DNA from: Brachypodius melanocephalos
Taxonomy: Eukaryota > Chordata > Aves > Passeriformes > Pycnonotidae
Direction of reading: 5' to 3'
DNA length: 64,000 bases
Assembly: GCA_013398615.1 (NCBI GenBank)
Contig: VZSR01003806.1
Coordinates: forward strand, 15,274,681 to 15,338,680
The position numbers were made by a program, and so were the translations under genes. The notes beneath the pieces are model-generated. The model was not told where the DNA came from, did no database searches, and saw only the letters and a list, made by a program, of their open reading frames with translations. This document shows, one piece after another, positions 35,251-46,806 of the stretch; the first letter of the stretch is position 1; each line of letters opens with the position of its first letter.

Positions 35251-38200
35251 TTATTATTGTCTGCTTCTTCTAATATCTGTTGTAGAAGTAAAAAGACAGA
35301 TTTATATTAAACACTCACTCTAAAACAGTGAGATTAGTAACAAACCATCTTCTCGAGACAGAAGGAAACATCTCCCAAAATATCTAGACATAGAATGAGA
35401 TACAAAGAAAAATACTTTGCAGAAATACTGCTGCCTCTTTTTTGAGGAGTATGATGGAGAACACTCAGATAGGGTGAATCTGTCCACACACAATCCACAG
35501 AGAATGTAATGGAAAACACAACAGACAGGACTACTGGTTGGCAGCATTCATGCTTAATTTATCTGTACGTAATCCCCTGGAATATGTCCATTTCCCCAAT
35601 ATTCAAATACAAAGGGGTTAAAGATGCAGAAAACTTGCATCCAAGCAAAACAGAAAGGAGGGTGTTCCCAACATTGAATAGGCTATGGGATTTATTGCAT
35701 TATATTGTGCCATTTCAAAATGGTTCTAAAAGTTTGTCCCTAGGCACAAAACCTGCTCACTTACTTGTAGCAGTGCATCAGCTAATGAGCTCTTATTTGC
35801 CTTCCCAAATTAAATTATTCGTTACAGGTAGAAGGAATTTTGCAGTGGTGGGTTAAAAGTGAGAGAGTGAAAAAAAGCACATTAAGCAACTTTTCTAGTC
35901 TGTTCTAATTCAAAGGTGCTTTATTGTTCTTCTAACACAGAAGCACTAAACTCACACATCAAGTAAAAGTTTTCTGGCAAACTCTCAGGAAAGGTGCCCT
36001 TTTCTTTCACTGTCATTCAGTGGCAATGCTGCCGTTTTCCTCTGCCTCCAGTGGTTATGTCATCTCTGAGGTCAGTTTTCTGCTTCTTGAACATGACTTG
36101 GCTGTTTATGAAACGTGAAATCAGCATCAACAACCCATAGCAACTTCAAGAAAGAAGCCTTGGGCTAACAAATAATAAAAAACCCCTTATTTTTGCCCAC
36201 AATGAGAAAAATCTACAGAGCTGCTACCTAAGGGCTTTCATTGCCTTCGGCACAGAAGGAATCCACATTTATAGAGTGCAGCCTAAACATTTTCACTCTC
36301 TGAGCTCATCATTTATTTCAGTGGCAGATGTCCCTATGTGAGACAACCTCGCCAGTCATCAATCCCTCTTTAGATTAAACATGAAAAGGGGTCTATCCTC
36401 CCATCAACACAGGGGAGATGTACTAATATGGCCCAAATTAATGTACTAATCATTCTTTGACAGAATAGAATTTAAAATATCCCAACTCTACCACTCCAAA
36501 ATCACACGGCCTCAGTCTGATTGTTTGGAAATCAGTGTTGGTCATCAGGGATCTCAGATTTCATCTGAATTTTTTCAGGGTATTGACCATAACCACACAC
36601 ATTACGCTGGGGCAGAGGGGAAGAGAAATGAAAGGGGCAAGTCAGGAGGCCTTGGTGAAAATCCCAACACAAGGCAGTTCAGCCAAACCCCAACATCTCC
36701 CCAGTTATTTAGTTACAGAACAGAATTTTCATCCAAGAGAGCATTCACGGAAAACACTATCTTTGCACATACTTGCTTGAATACACACTCGCATGGGTTT
36801 TCATTCTCAGTGCTTACTGGTGCCCTGGTTACATTCTCCAGACAATTTACTCATATAATGTGTTTTTTTCCTCCCTCTGGCTACCGTGAAACAAAGCTTC
36901 AAAAAAGGTAGGCAGGAAAAAAATAAATTCCTCCCGCTAATGTTTTTCTCTCCTAAATACTGAGGAATTTTACTTCCCTGGCACCGTTCTCAGTATTTAC
37001 ATGCGTGTAGCTGTGTACATACCCCAGCTTACTAACCCATGCTCTGCACAAGGGATATAACTGAATAGGGTTATTCATAACCAAACCCTCATACAGCTCA
37101 GCTGGTGCCAGGATTTTAGTCTATGCTCACGGGGCTCTGATTAGTCCTAGAGAACATTATAAAAATCAACCTGGCTAATTATTACTCCAAATAACTGAGA
37201 CAGGAATGCAACAGAGTTTCCAGGAAATACTATAAGAGAAGCAAGACTTGAGTGTTTGCATTTGTTTGTTTGTAAATGTTCTCATTAGCTCATCTGTAAG
37301 ATTTATGCTCCATGCAAGAATTACCAGGGGAAATTCTATAGACTGTTCAAAGAAAGAAGGCAGAAAGATCATCACATCACTCTTTTTGGGTACAAAAGCC
37401 TCTGAATGCAAAAATTTTGTGCAGAATATTCATCACAAGATTGTTAATCATATCCTTATTGACTATACAAACCATTTATAGAAAATTTCCCAGCATTTAA
37501 AAACAGAGCTGAGAGCCTGATTTCCTATATATCTCCAAGCAATAGGTTTTATCCTTATTTTAAACCCCTAAATTAAAACACAGCAGTTTAGTCCTTGAGA
37601 GAGTACACTTATGTATGAAACAAAAAGAACCTGTTAACAATCTCAAGACCTCTGCAAAAGCACAAATGGATTAAATGAGAAACCTCTAGGTGATCCCAGT
37701 ATGAACAGTGTGCCTTATGCGCTGGAGACACCATGAAACCTTCAGAATCCGTGCCAATCTGACATGAGACATAAGACCTAATCAGTTTAACTACTGGAAT
37801 TACTTTTACCATAAATATGAAAGGAAAATAAAGCACTGAGGCATGCACAATGAGAGGAGGGTGGGTCTGCACCAGTGCAGAACAGTGATAAAAAGCCATC
37901 CAAGGCCACTCATTCATCTCTGATGCTCCAGATGAATGCAGAAAAATGAAACTATTCCCAAATAACCAAGGTAATATGTGGCCAGTTTCATCCAAGAGAA
38001 AAAATAAATCCTTCCTGACAGTCTGCAAGACCTCACTAAAGCTACAAAATGAGACAGTGATTATTTGCCAATAATTACTCTCTTTTGAAACTGCAGGTGT
38101 TACAACGATGGTGAGAGCAACCCTGGCAGTGCTGGCCCCTGGAGCCTCACAAGGGACTGAGGAATAGGAGGAAAAAGAGGTTCTCAGAGTGCGAGACAAG

Positions 38201-38499
38201 GAACTGCCACCCACATCCTGACAGGGCTCCTACTCACACACAGAGAAAGATGTACAGATTTTTCCACAAAGGATATGAAAGGAACTATTTAAAAATACAT
38301 ATTTAACATCCCCTTAAACATTGCTACCTGTGACAGCTTTTACAGGGCAGTGTTATTATTTATGGCTTTGCGGGTGAGGAAAACATTTCTTCTTTTACGA
38401 GTGGATTTGTCTGACTTAAGTTGGCAAACACCAGGTCCTGTAATGCCTTTGTCTGGTAGATAAAGTGGCTCCTCACTCTTGGGAATCTTTTCCATGGGT
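35251..38499. other. intergenic DNA, no recognised gene
   Basis: AT-rich. It holds the 201-codon minus-strand open frame at 37609-38214, which has no recognisable domain, no signal peptide pattern and no splice context; it is discussed as a finding rather than called a gene. No LTR or RNA gene was recognised. Confidence 0.55.
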
Positions 38500-38935
38500 C
38501 AGTACCTACCTGCAGTGACCAAGTCACTTCTCAGCTTCTTCCCTGATGAGCTAAATAAGTTGAGCTGCTTATGTCTCGTGTTGTCACGCTTCTTTTCCGA
38601 ATCCTTTTTCATACCTTTCCTTTGAACTTCCCTTACTATTTCCACATTGCTTTTGAACTGCAAACACCAAAACTGGACATGGTTCCTAACTGTAGCCTTA
38701 CCACTGTTGTGCATGTGAGCAACATCAAATCCTTTTATCTGCTTGATATTACTCTTTTCAACATCTCAGGATTTCATTGCCCTTTTAGCCGCAGAATTAC
38801 AGTGAGATTTCATTTTGAGGTGCTTATTCAAAAAGAATCCAAAATCTTTTTCAATGTCCTTGTTTTCCAAAAAGAGCCCCTGCCCTGCACAGCCTCTTGT
38901 CTTCATGCTTTATTACACTGCCTTGTGCTAACCTA
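38500..38935 (-). mobile_element. old CR1-group LINE fragment
   Basis: The plus strand follows the antisense CR1 layout at lower identity: CACCAAAACTGGACATGGTT, CTAACTGTAGCCTTACCACTG, ATTGCCCTTTTAGCCGCAG and CAAAATCTTTTTCAATGTCC. These correspond to the 'aactggacacagtactcc', 'ctgtggcctcaccagtgctg', 'ttggccttttttgcc' and 'cccaggtccttctc' phrases of CR1 read in reverse. The divergence indicates an ancient subfamily. It is followed within about 50 bp by a younger CR1 in the opposite orientation. Confidence 0.72.
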
Positions 38936-38983
38936 ATGTTCAGAATTTTTTCATTTTATTTTGACCTCTTCATAAACTGAAAC

Positions 38984-39194
38984 AGGGTAAGTTTGAATTA
39001 GATATTAGAAAGGTATTCTTTACTGTGAGGGTGGTGAGGCATTGGCACAGGCTGCTCAGAGAAGATGTGGCTGCCCCATCTCTGGAACTATTCAAGGCCA
39101 GGGATGGGGGTTTGCACAGCCTGATCTAATGGAAGGTTCCCCATCCCTTAAATCATCTATAAGGCCCCTTCCAATACAAACCATTCTATGATTA
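38984..39194 (+). mobile_element. CR1 LINE, 3'-end fragment
   Basis: Sense-oriented CR1: TTAGATATTAGAAAGG, GAGGGTGGTGAGGCATTGG, ACAGGCTGCTCAGAGAAG, TGGAACTATTCAAGGCCAGG, GATCTAATGGAAGGTTCCCC and CCATTCTATGATTAA at the 3' end. It is about 210 bp long and 5' truncated. Confidence 0.95.
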
Positions 39195-42100
39195 AGCACT
39201 TCAGGTCACTCAGCAATAATAATTTGCCCCTTTATAACTTATTCTTCCATTTGTTCGCCATTAACCTGTGATATGTGTAAACGTGATTCCGTATAATTTC
39301 TTTGATAAGTGATAGAAACACTTGGCCTTTGCTCAAAACTTGATTCTCAAAGGAATCCACTAAAAAAGAGTTTGATATAGATGTTCAGAATCCATGAAAA
39401 GCATTAACCAAATAAAAACCAGAAGCACCATTGTCATTTTAAACTGACTTTTACAAGACATTAAGTATAAAGAAGGAAAATTTCTTGTTACAGTCAGAGC
39501 AGTGATGCCAACACCTTCCAGGGTTTTTTGGGGATGAACTCCCCTAATGCCTGTAAGGTGCTGAAGGGACAATCTGTTTGCCTCAAACACCTACCTCACA
39601 TGCAAACTTTGGGGTAAATCAGGCCTTCTAAAATAGGTGTCCATAGGTATGCGAGACTTTTGAGAGCCTCCAGGCTCCAAGGTATGCTGGCATGCCTGGT
39701 CATACCTCAGCTCTATTCACAGGAAAACCCAACATATCATCAACCTCCCCACATCAAGTTTTCTATGGGTCTGAAGGGACCTTCTCTGGTCAGTCTGGAT
39801 AGAAGGGAAACAAAAACTGTGGAGCGCTCCAGAGCCCGGATATGATTCCCTGTATCATCAGTGGCAACTAAAGCAGGTGGCCACTAAGTCTTCTGAGGGC
39901 TTCAGCAGCACCTACTCGTCTCATTTTCCTCTCTGTGAACCTGCTTCTGGTTCTTTCCACAGTCAAGTTTATGAGGTACTTAACATTTACAGATTTAATT
40001 AAGCTGAATTACATCTCAGCATTTTGCTGAGATTGTTTGGTAGGCCATCTAAATATACAGAAAAATTATGTGTAGATGCTGAACCAAAATATTATAGCAT
40101 ATATTTTGGTCCCTCTATTAAATGACAGAACAGCAACATCTCTTCTCTGTGCCCAGGGTATCATATGCTTCATTCAGAGCTGGAATCAATTATTTACAAT
40201 TAAAATTACCAGAATCACAGCATATTCTGAGTTGGAATTGACAAGAATGGGGGGCATGATGCCTCTCCTAAAGGAAATGTGACTGAGTCATTTATATTTT
40301 TTGTTCTCACTCTCTGTTCTAGTTATGCCACAGATGGCAGAAAATAGGAATCGAACCAATTTAATACAGACATTCAGTTCAAAATGGCATGTATTTTAGT
40401 TCTTCTTGTATAATTATGAGGAATAGGTGAAAACATATTGTTACTTTTTAGACAAACAAATCAAACAACACAACTCCCTCTAAAATCACCTTCAAAGTCC
40501 AATTCCTCCCACATCCTCCCTCATAAACCAGTGTGTGGAGTTACTCTGATAAAACTCAAGCAGCTGATGCAATGACTTCAATGGCAATGAAAATGCCTCT
40601 CCATGTGACAGAGTGGGACTAGAGGTGACTGGAAATAAAGTTGTTAAACAGAACCTTCATAAACTTTCAAAAAGTCCAACAAAAACCTGACTTCTCTGCT
40701 ATCCCTAACCATTAGAGATTTTCAAATAATTCAAGACAGTGCTCTAGACTCTGCCACTACAGTGAAATAGATCTTACTTTTATTACTGCCCATCAGAAAT
40801 CACAATCACAACTCCAGCAGAACCCAGTTCTGTCTTCTGGGGGAAGTTTTAGCAAATGGTTCTGTCATAGCTAAGAGAAATCAACTCAATATACTGCTTG
40901 CTCTTAGAGGATCAGACTCTTCTCATTCCCTTGACAAGTCAGGGACAAGGACGTTTTGGCTCATACACCTAAAATCACACAAATCTTTATTTCACCAATT
41001 CCAATCAAATGACTTCATAACCTCTGCCCACAGAGATGTGCATGTGTCTGCAAACAGTTTGTGGTCAGGTTAAAGAGATAAATGCCTGAGGAAATCAGGG
41101 ATATGTAAAGTTGGAGTTACAATATAATCCTCTTGTGAAAAAAATACAGGAACATGGTCAGCTATTAGGGAGATGATCGCATATCTTCCTCATCTCTTGG
41201 TACAATAATTTCAGTCCCTCAGTAGTTCATCAACCAAACAGTGATGATCTGACACTCCTTGTCTGGAGGTTGATTCTTTTCACAAGAGAAGTTGCCTGCC
41301 TTGATGACTACCCTGTAAATGACATGGAGGTGGGCATGGTTGGAGATGTATGAAGGACAGAATCCTTTTCTAACCAGCTCCCAGTGACAGGACATTACAC
41401 CTACCATCTCTGCCTTCCCACCCCTGAGAGCAGCTTTGATTGCTCAGCAGAAGATGAAAGATTTGCTCAGGGAAGGAGGTATTTCATTTAACATGGTGTG
41501 CCCATAGAAGTCAATTATGGTTTTAAATAAATTGCACAGGTTAGTGCTTTTAATCCATCTTAAATTCATATTTTGGCAATTAACTCAAGCTGCACATATA
41601 AAAATTACTTTAAATGTCGCTTCCTGCTTCCTTTGGGCATTATCTTTCTGCTAAATGCTAAGGATAATTGTAACAGATACGTATATATGAATGCTGAAGC
41701 AGAAGCAAACAGTCTTTATACTTCAAATAAATAAAAATAGATGATTGAAAAAATCCCTAAGATATCTTTCAAATCTTCACTGAATTTTTCAGAACCCCTA
41801 AATCCTGTGAATATAGAAAATATCTACTACCCTATTTTCTAGATATTCTATGAGTTCTATTAACATTTTCAGAAAGCAGAAAATTAATGCATTGACATTA
41901 GAATCTATGTTGTAAACCTTCAGTTATGGAGATCTTCATTAGCTGAAAGCAGAAGTGAAACCTCCCAGTTAAAGTCTGTGTAACAGACATTCTTCTTTGG
42001 CTACAGCTTAAAAAAACTCAGGAAACAATTTTGGAGATGAAATTCCATTATCTTTGAAACGGCTTAACCTGCATTTAAAAAAAAATAGGAACTTTTTAGT

Positions 42101-44690
42101 AGCAATCTAAAGGATTATATTTTAAATTCCTTAAAATAAATAAGAATTTCACTCCCTTAAGCATGTATAAACCTAGGGGATAAGTTTTACCACAAAGTAG
42201 GAAACATTTATAGGAACCCCTTTTGCAAAATCCTGGTACTCAGCTATTATGCTGGTCCCTGTGATACATGCCCAGAGCTAATCTAATGGCATTGCCATCA
42301 AATATTTTTCAGACTAAAATGAAATCTCCAATAAGATGAATAGATCTGTGTGTCTTCTAATATTTTATCAGAAGATGGACTTGATGCTCTGACAATTCAA
42401 GATGCCATTAGTTTTGATATGATCAGCAAAGACGGGGGAAGTTGTATTATTCTCATTCTAATACACGCCTTGTAACATAATGATCTATTGCTAAAAGAGG
42501 AAATCTCTTCTTTCAGAGGAGCAAGCTTTACCAGACACCAAAGTCTTGCAGGCTATCAGCTGCCTAATCCAAAACTGGGATTCTTTCAAATAATCCTCAG
42601 CCTGTCAAGCACAACCCTGGAACAGATTCTATTTAAAAAAACCACAGCCCCATCCAAATAAACCCCTCACCCCAGAATATCTTTTTCTGGAAATAGATAT
42701 TTTGTTCCATTAGCATTTGAAGGATCCTTATTTTCAGTCTCATTATGTGGACAAAGGTTTGTTTCCCTTAAAACACAAGCTATGTAAGAGGAAGACAGGA
42801 CTTCTCAAATGCTGAGAAAGGATGTGAGCAGCAGTGGATCTTTTCCAATGCCAGGAATAGCATGCCAAGCACTGGTGAATTTGTCCAGATCCAGGTATTA
42901 ATCTTAATTTTTTCAAAAACTTGCAGACTGTTGCTTCACTTCACCAGGAGCAGGATGCCTCCAAATAACTTTACAGCCCCCTGACCTTCTCTACAAAACT
43001 TGCCAGCTTTTTTCTCAGAATCAGAGCAGAGAAAAAAAGGAATTTAAAAAAAATGAAGCTGCTTCTTTTTAAATTACTGAAGTTACTAAAATAAAATTGG
43101 AGCAAGAAAATTAAAGTATAATGGTATATTCAATGTAATCAAATGCTTATTCTTCATGAATATGAAATTGTGATGCTAATTCTGAGTTGAACTGGTTTAG
43201 ATCTAGAGTAAAGTCACCAAGGATCAAGAAATTCTTTGAAACTCATTACCTGTAACTGAATGCAGAATCTGACCCTATGTCAGCATCTGTAAATCAGGTA
43301 TTTGACAAAATTTGATGGGAAAACTAAAGTCAAGATTTGAACTCTATCTTCCTGAAGTGAAAAAGTATGAAAGTACCTTCTTAAAATGAAAAATGCAGAA
43401 AATGGTCAGCATAATAGACATATAGAACTTCATAGCTTAAAAGTGCTGTCCAAATATTAGCTAAATCCCTGCTATAAACCTGTGCGGCAGATAAGATGGA
43501 AGCACTTATGCTAAAAATAAATAAAACCAAGAACTGTCTCATAAAACTGTAAGGTTTTATTAAAAAATAAACAGGGCTGGTTGGTATCCTTAACCTCAAG
43601 GTCACGAAACAAAGTACTAGGCACTGGAGGATAGCAGCAGAAGCCACTGCTCCAAAATCACTGTGTCTAATTAAGGATTCCAAAGAATCTCTGCTTTATG
43701 CTCTCTCCTGCCTTGAAGCATTTGCTGCGAGAACATTCAAATGCCATCGGGAGACTGACATGCTACTTGTTAGGTCAACAGTCCCATTGAGACTTCTCAT
43801 GGGCTTCATCAGATTCTGGGCCAGCTATATATGCTGGGCAAATAATGCTCCACCAGGGCAAATAACACCGGGCAGAGCTCTCCTGTTCGGAAGGGAGAAA
43901 ACCGAGGGGAGAAAAAACCTGTGTGGAAAACAGAATGGTGTGTCATGTGTGCACGTGCTAAATAATTCAGCTTTAAACTGTTCTGAACTTCTGACCCTCA
44001 CACGCTGCTGTGATGTACAAGACTGGAGGTTTTAATGTTAGTCCATGATATGTTAAAGACAAAAATGTATGAAGCCCGCCTGTTCCAGAGTGAGGCCATG
44101 TTCAGCTAAAAGCATTCTAATATTAATGATGATGGCTGGTTTTACAACTGTTTTAGTCCACTGCAATAATTTTCATTTGTTTATGAGGCTGGGAAGAGAG
44201 AAAATGAAAGTGCTCTGTTAGCGCTGCACCCTGCTTCCTCCAGGCATGTGTCCCTTTTCCAATAAAAACACAGATTTGCCTATTTCTGTGGGTTGTGTGC
44301 CTCCCTCCCTTCCCTTTGCTGGCATTTGGCACAACTGCCTTACTTCTAACACGTTTGAGCATAGATGCATTTTTTTAACCAGCAAAGTAAGGAGAAAAGA
44401 ATTTGATTAAGGGTTTTTTTATGCTTACAGGAAATATAAAAGACAAAGTGTTCTACGTTTAAAACTACAGCATATGCAGCTTGTGTGCACATCAGAGAGA
44501 TCCCTACAAAGCAAGCACATGCAGATACAAGATTATACAGAACAGAGACAGATGCAGATTTCCACGCGTAAAATCTCTAGTGACTCCAAACGCGACGGAT
44601 ATTAAAAAAAAATAACAACAAAAAAAAAATCGCATTGTTGGGTAAGGATGACACCAACGTATTCCAACACTCCTGTGGACTTGCTGAGGC
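39195..44690. other. intergenic DNA upstream of the CpG-island promoter
   Basis: No gene, CR1 or LTR was recognised in this 5.5-kb AT-rich stretch. It is the proximal upstream flank of the promoter and the natural place for cis-regulatory elements, but I cannot single one out with confidence. Confidence 0.55.
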
Positions 44691-44810
44691 CCGGGATCAC
44701 GCCTTTGGGGACCAGTGATTTCATAAAGCGGGGCAATATTTCTTTCCAAGTACCCGCTACTTTCCCGCAGGCAGCGGGAGCGCGGTGACCTTTGGAACGC
44801 GCTGCCCCCC

Positions 44811-45060
44811 TGACGTCCCCGCCGCGGCCCCACGGCAGCGCTGGGAGCTCCGGCGCCGCCCGCACCTGCGCCCGGCCGGGCCGGCGCGGCGGGAGCGCAG
44901 CGGGGCGGCCCCGCGGGGCGGCGGAGGAGCCGGGGCTCCTCCATCCTCCCTCCCTCCCGCGGGGGCGGTGCGGCGGACGGGGCGGGCCGGGCCGAGCTCC
45001 ACCGCCTCCCGCCGCCGCGGTGATTGGCCCGGCCCGCCCCTCGCCCCGGCGCCCAGGCCA
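44811..45060 (+). promoter_or_regulatory. TATA-less core promoter with GC and CCAAT boxes
   Basis: Visible elements are a CRE half-site TGACGT (44811-44816), GC boxes GGGGGCGG (44961) and GGGGCGGGCC (44979-44988), an inverted CCAAT box GTGATTGGCCC with ATTGG at 45023-45027, and further CCCGCCCC boxes at about 45033. No TATA box is seen, so initiation is expected to be dispersed, probably at about 45050-45110. SP/KLF factors and NF-Y are the expected binders from motif knowledge. CpG-island promoters often also fire in the opposite direction. Confidence 0.6.
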
Positions 45061-45116
45061 CCTCCCTCCCCGGCTAAAGCGGGCAGTAGGTGAGGGGAAG
45101 GCGGCCAGACGGGAGC

Positions 45117-45218
45117 ATGGTCGCGGCTCCGCAGCAGCCTCCGCCGCCGCGCCGCGCCTCCCTGCCCGGCCTCCAGCGCGGCTCCCGGCGCCCGCAGCCG
45201 CGCGAGGCTCTGCGTTAG
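45117..45218 (+). other. upstream ORF 1, 33 codons
   Basis: The ATG lies in a strong Kozak context (A at -3, G at +4). The frame runs 33 codons, rich in P, R and Q (begins MVAAPQQPPPPRR), and stops with TAG at 45216-45218, before the splice donor. If the exon is transcribed as proposed, scanning ribosomes would be expected to use this uORF, lowering translation of the main frame or making it stress-responsive. The peptide matches nothing I recognise. Confidence 0.4.
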
Positions 45219-45232
45219 CGGCGGAGGCTGCG

Positions 45233-45286
45233 ATGCACAAACCGCCGCTGCCGCCTCCCGCCGCCGCGCATCCTCCCGCCGCCTGA
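45233..45286 (+). other. upstream ORF 2, 17 codons
   Basis: A second short frame reads MHKPPLPPPAAAHPPAA and ends with TGA at 45284-45286, 32 bp before the donor. The start context (G at -3 is absent; CTGCGATGC) is weaker than that of uORF 1. It starts 14 bp after uORF 1 ends, too close for efficient re-initiation. Confidence 0.35.
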
Positions 45287-45922
45287 GGACGCGGCCGCCT
45301 GCGCCCCCGCGGAGGGAGGTAAGCGGCGCGGCGGTGCCCTGAGCCCGCCGAGCCCCCGCCGCCGCCCGCCCGCCGCGCTGGGCATCGCGGGGCTGGGGCT
45401 GCCCTGCGCCTGCGCTCGCTGCCTGCATTAAAAACTTCCTGCGTGCCTCCCGCTGCCTGGGGGCTGCCGCGCGCGGGGGCCAGCGGGCCCTCAGGATGTT
45501 GCTGTGATGGTTTGGGGGTTCTTCCAGGGTTTTTTCATCTTGGTGTGAGGGTCTCCGCCCCCGCCGCGCACCCACAACTTCAGGCGTTCGCTCGGGGAGC
45601 GGCGACGGCCGCGCGATTCCTGCCCCCCCCCCAGTCCCGGAGGCGGCGGTGTCCCCGCAGACCCCCGTCCCTCCGGGGGTGGCTGTCCCGGTGGATTCTC
45701 CACCCCATCCCCGGGTCCGCTCCCGGAGCCGCCGCGGAAGTGCCTGGCACGGATCGGCGCGCACCCCGCAGGCAGCCTGCTTCCTTCCCTGTCTGCTTCC
45801 CAAACGCCTCGGCCAGCCCCGTCCTCTCCCTCTGCCTGGCGTGCATTCCTGTTCCCCCTTCTTGCTTCTCCACATCCCCACGGGTCAGGCACTCGAGGAA
45901 CTTTGCAGAACAATATTGCTTA

Positions 45923-45952
45923 AATATATATATATGCGTGTGTGTATACATA
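45923..45952. repeat. compound microsatellite (TA)n(TG)n
   Basis: AAATATATATATATG leads into CGTGTGTGTATACATATT at the edge of the CpG island. Short and possibly length-variable. Confidence 0.8.
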
Positions 45953-46062
45953 TTAAAACATTTCGTACGATTCCCATGCCGATGATATGTCCTCGCCAGC
46001 GTGAGGTTTGTTTGGCTGCAGCTGTGCTTTTCCATTGATGCTTTCCTTTTTTCTCCCCCCCC

Positions 46063-46064
<2 letters not shown>

Positions 46065-46118
<54 letters not shown>
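46065..46118. repeat. homopolymer T54
   Basis: An uninterrupted run of 54 T, preceded by a C8 tract (CTCCCCCCCCA) and followed by CTCCTCC. In orientation it could be the antisense of a poly(A) tail, but no retroposed body was recognised. Exact length in an assembly is unreliable. The polyphenylalanine and polylysine frames across it are artefacts. Confidence 0.95.
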
Positions 46119-46792
46119 CTCCTCCGAAGGTTGTTTCCCTGTAACTTATCTCCGAACCCGAGTGCTGCCTGGTGCCGTTCGGAGCACAGAGGTGCATCCC
46201 TTGGGTGCCGGTTTTCAGAAGGTCTGGCTTAGGCTGGGAGGGAAAAGCTAGTTTCTGTTTTGACATTGAGTGAACGTGGCGAGCTGTCCTTGTCGCGTGA
46301 GCATTCAGGTCTGTGATCCGCGGGATTTTGGGTTCAGGTCTCTGTGCCTCCCCGGAGGGTGGAGAAAGGTCTGGAGGAAGGGACTTCTGGAGATGGATGG
46401 TGATGTTTGTCATACACTTCGTAAACAGTGTGTGCTCATCGTCTCCAAGATCATTTTATTTTTCCTCCTCTGGTCTCCTTTATTAGACTGCAAATATCTC
46501 TTGAACGCTGGAGACAGATTTATCTCCCCACCACAACCAAAAATGATGGAGACCTGGGCATGTAGTTGGCTGCTTATCTTTTGTTACTGTATATGAAAAC
46601 TGCATAGAAAAAAATACAGTATTCTGGTAACTAGATTAAGGGGGATTTAATCACTTTTCCATCAATGAAGGGAAAAGCCATGCGTGTTTGCTGCAGGCTT
46701 ATTACTTGTTTAAATGGAAGATTATATACAGCATATTTCCGATAAATGAAGAAACTTTCTTTTTCCCGGTAGTCTTGAAAACAACTGAGCAA

Positions 46793-46806
46793 GTGTGTGT
46801 GTGTGT
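46793..46806. repeat. short (GT)7 microsatellite
   Basis: Seven GT units followed by AGGCACGTGTGAG. Confidence 0.8.

Larger units (their letters stand above)
45070..45318 (+). other. probable 5'-UTR first exon of an unnamed gene
   Basis: The right edge is supported by a strong donor, GGAGGGAG followed by GTAAGC (GT at 45319-45320). The left edge is an estimate from the promoter motifs. Every ATG in the exon opens a short ORF that closes before the donor (45117-45218 and 45233-45286), so the main start codon should lie in a later exon outside the window. No downstream exon was recognised in the remaining 18.7 kb, implying a long first intron. The gene cannot be named from a non-coding exon alone. 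A minus-strand gene is less likely, because the best minus donor-like string (CAG|GTGCGG near 44871) is weaker. Confidence 0.55.
44690..45800. promoter_or_regulatory. CpG island
   Basis: A block of about 1.1 kb with very high G+C and dense CpG (for example GCCGCCGCGGTG, GCGCGCGGGGGCC), sharply different from the AT-rich flanks. Vertebrate CpG islands of this size usually mark promoters of broadly expressed or developmental genes. High GC depletes stop codons, so the long frames here (374 codons minus, 44757-45881; 277 codons minus, 45580-46413; 164 codons plus) are artefacts of composition rather than genes. Confidence 0.93.

Noticed and set aside
43760..44035. TATATA-containing block with CCACCAGGGC, considered as an LTR or CTCF site
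   Set aside because: No polyadenylation signal or repeat-like ends, and the CTCF match breaks down after CCACCAGGGC.
44757..45881. 374-codon open frame on the minus strand across the CpG island
   Set aside because: Very high GC removes stop codons. The peptide is low-complexity R/G/A/P with no domain, and long frames exist on both strands at once.
45580..46413. 277-codon minus-strand frame with a polylysine block
   Set aside because: It crosses the T54 homopolymer (read as polylysine) and GC-rich DNA; no domain is visible.
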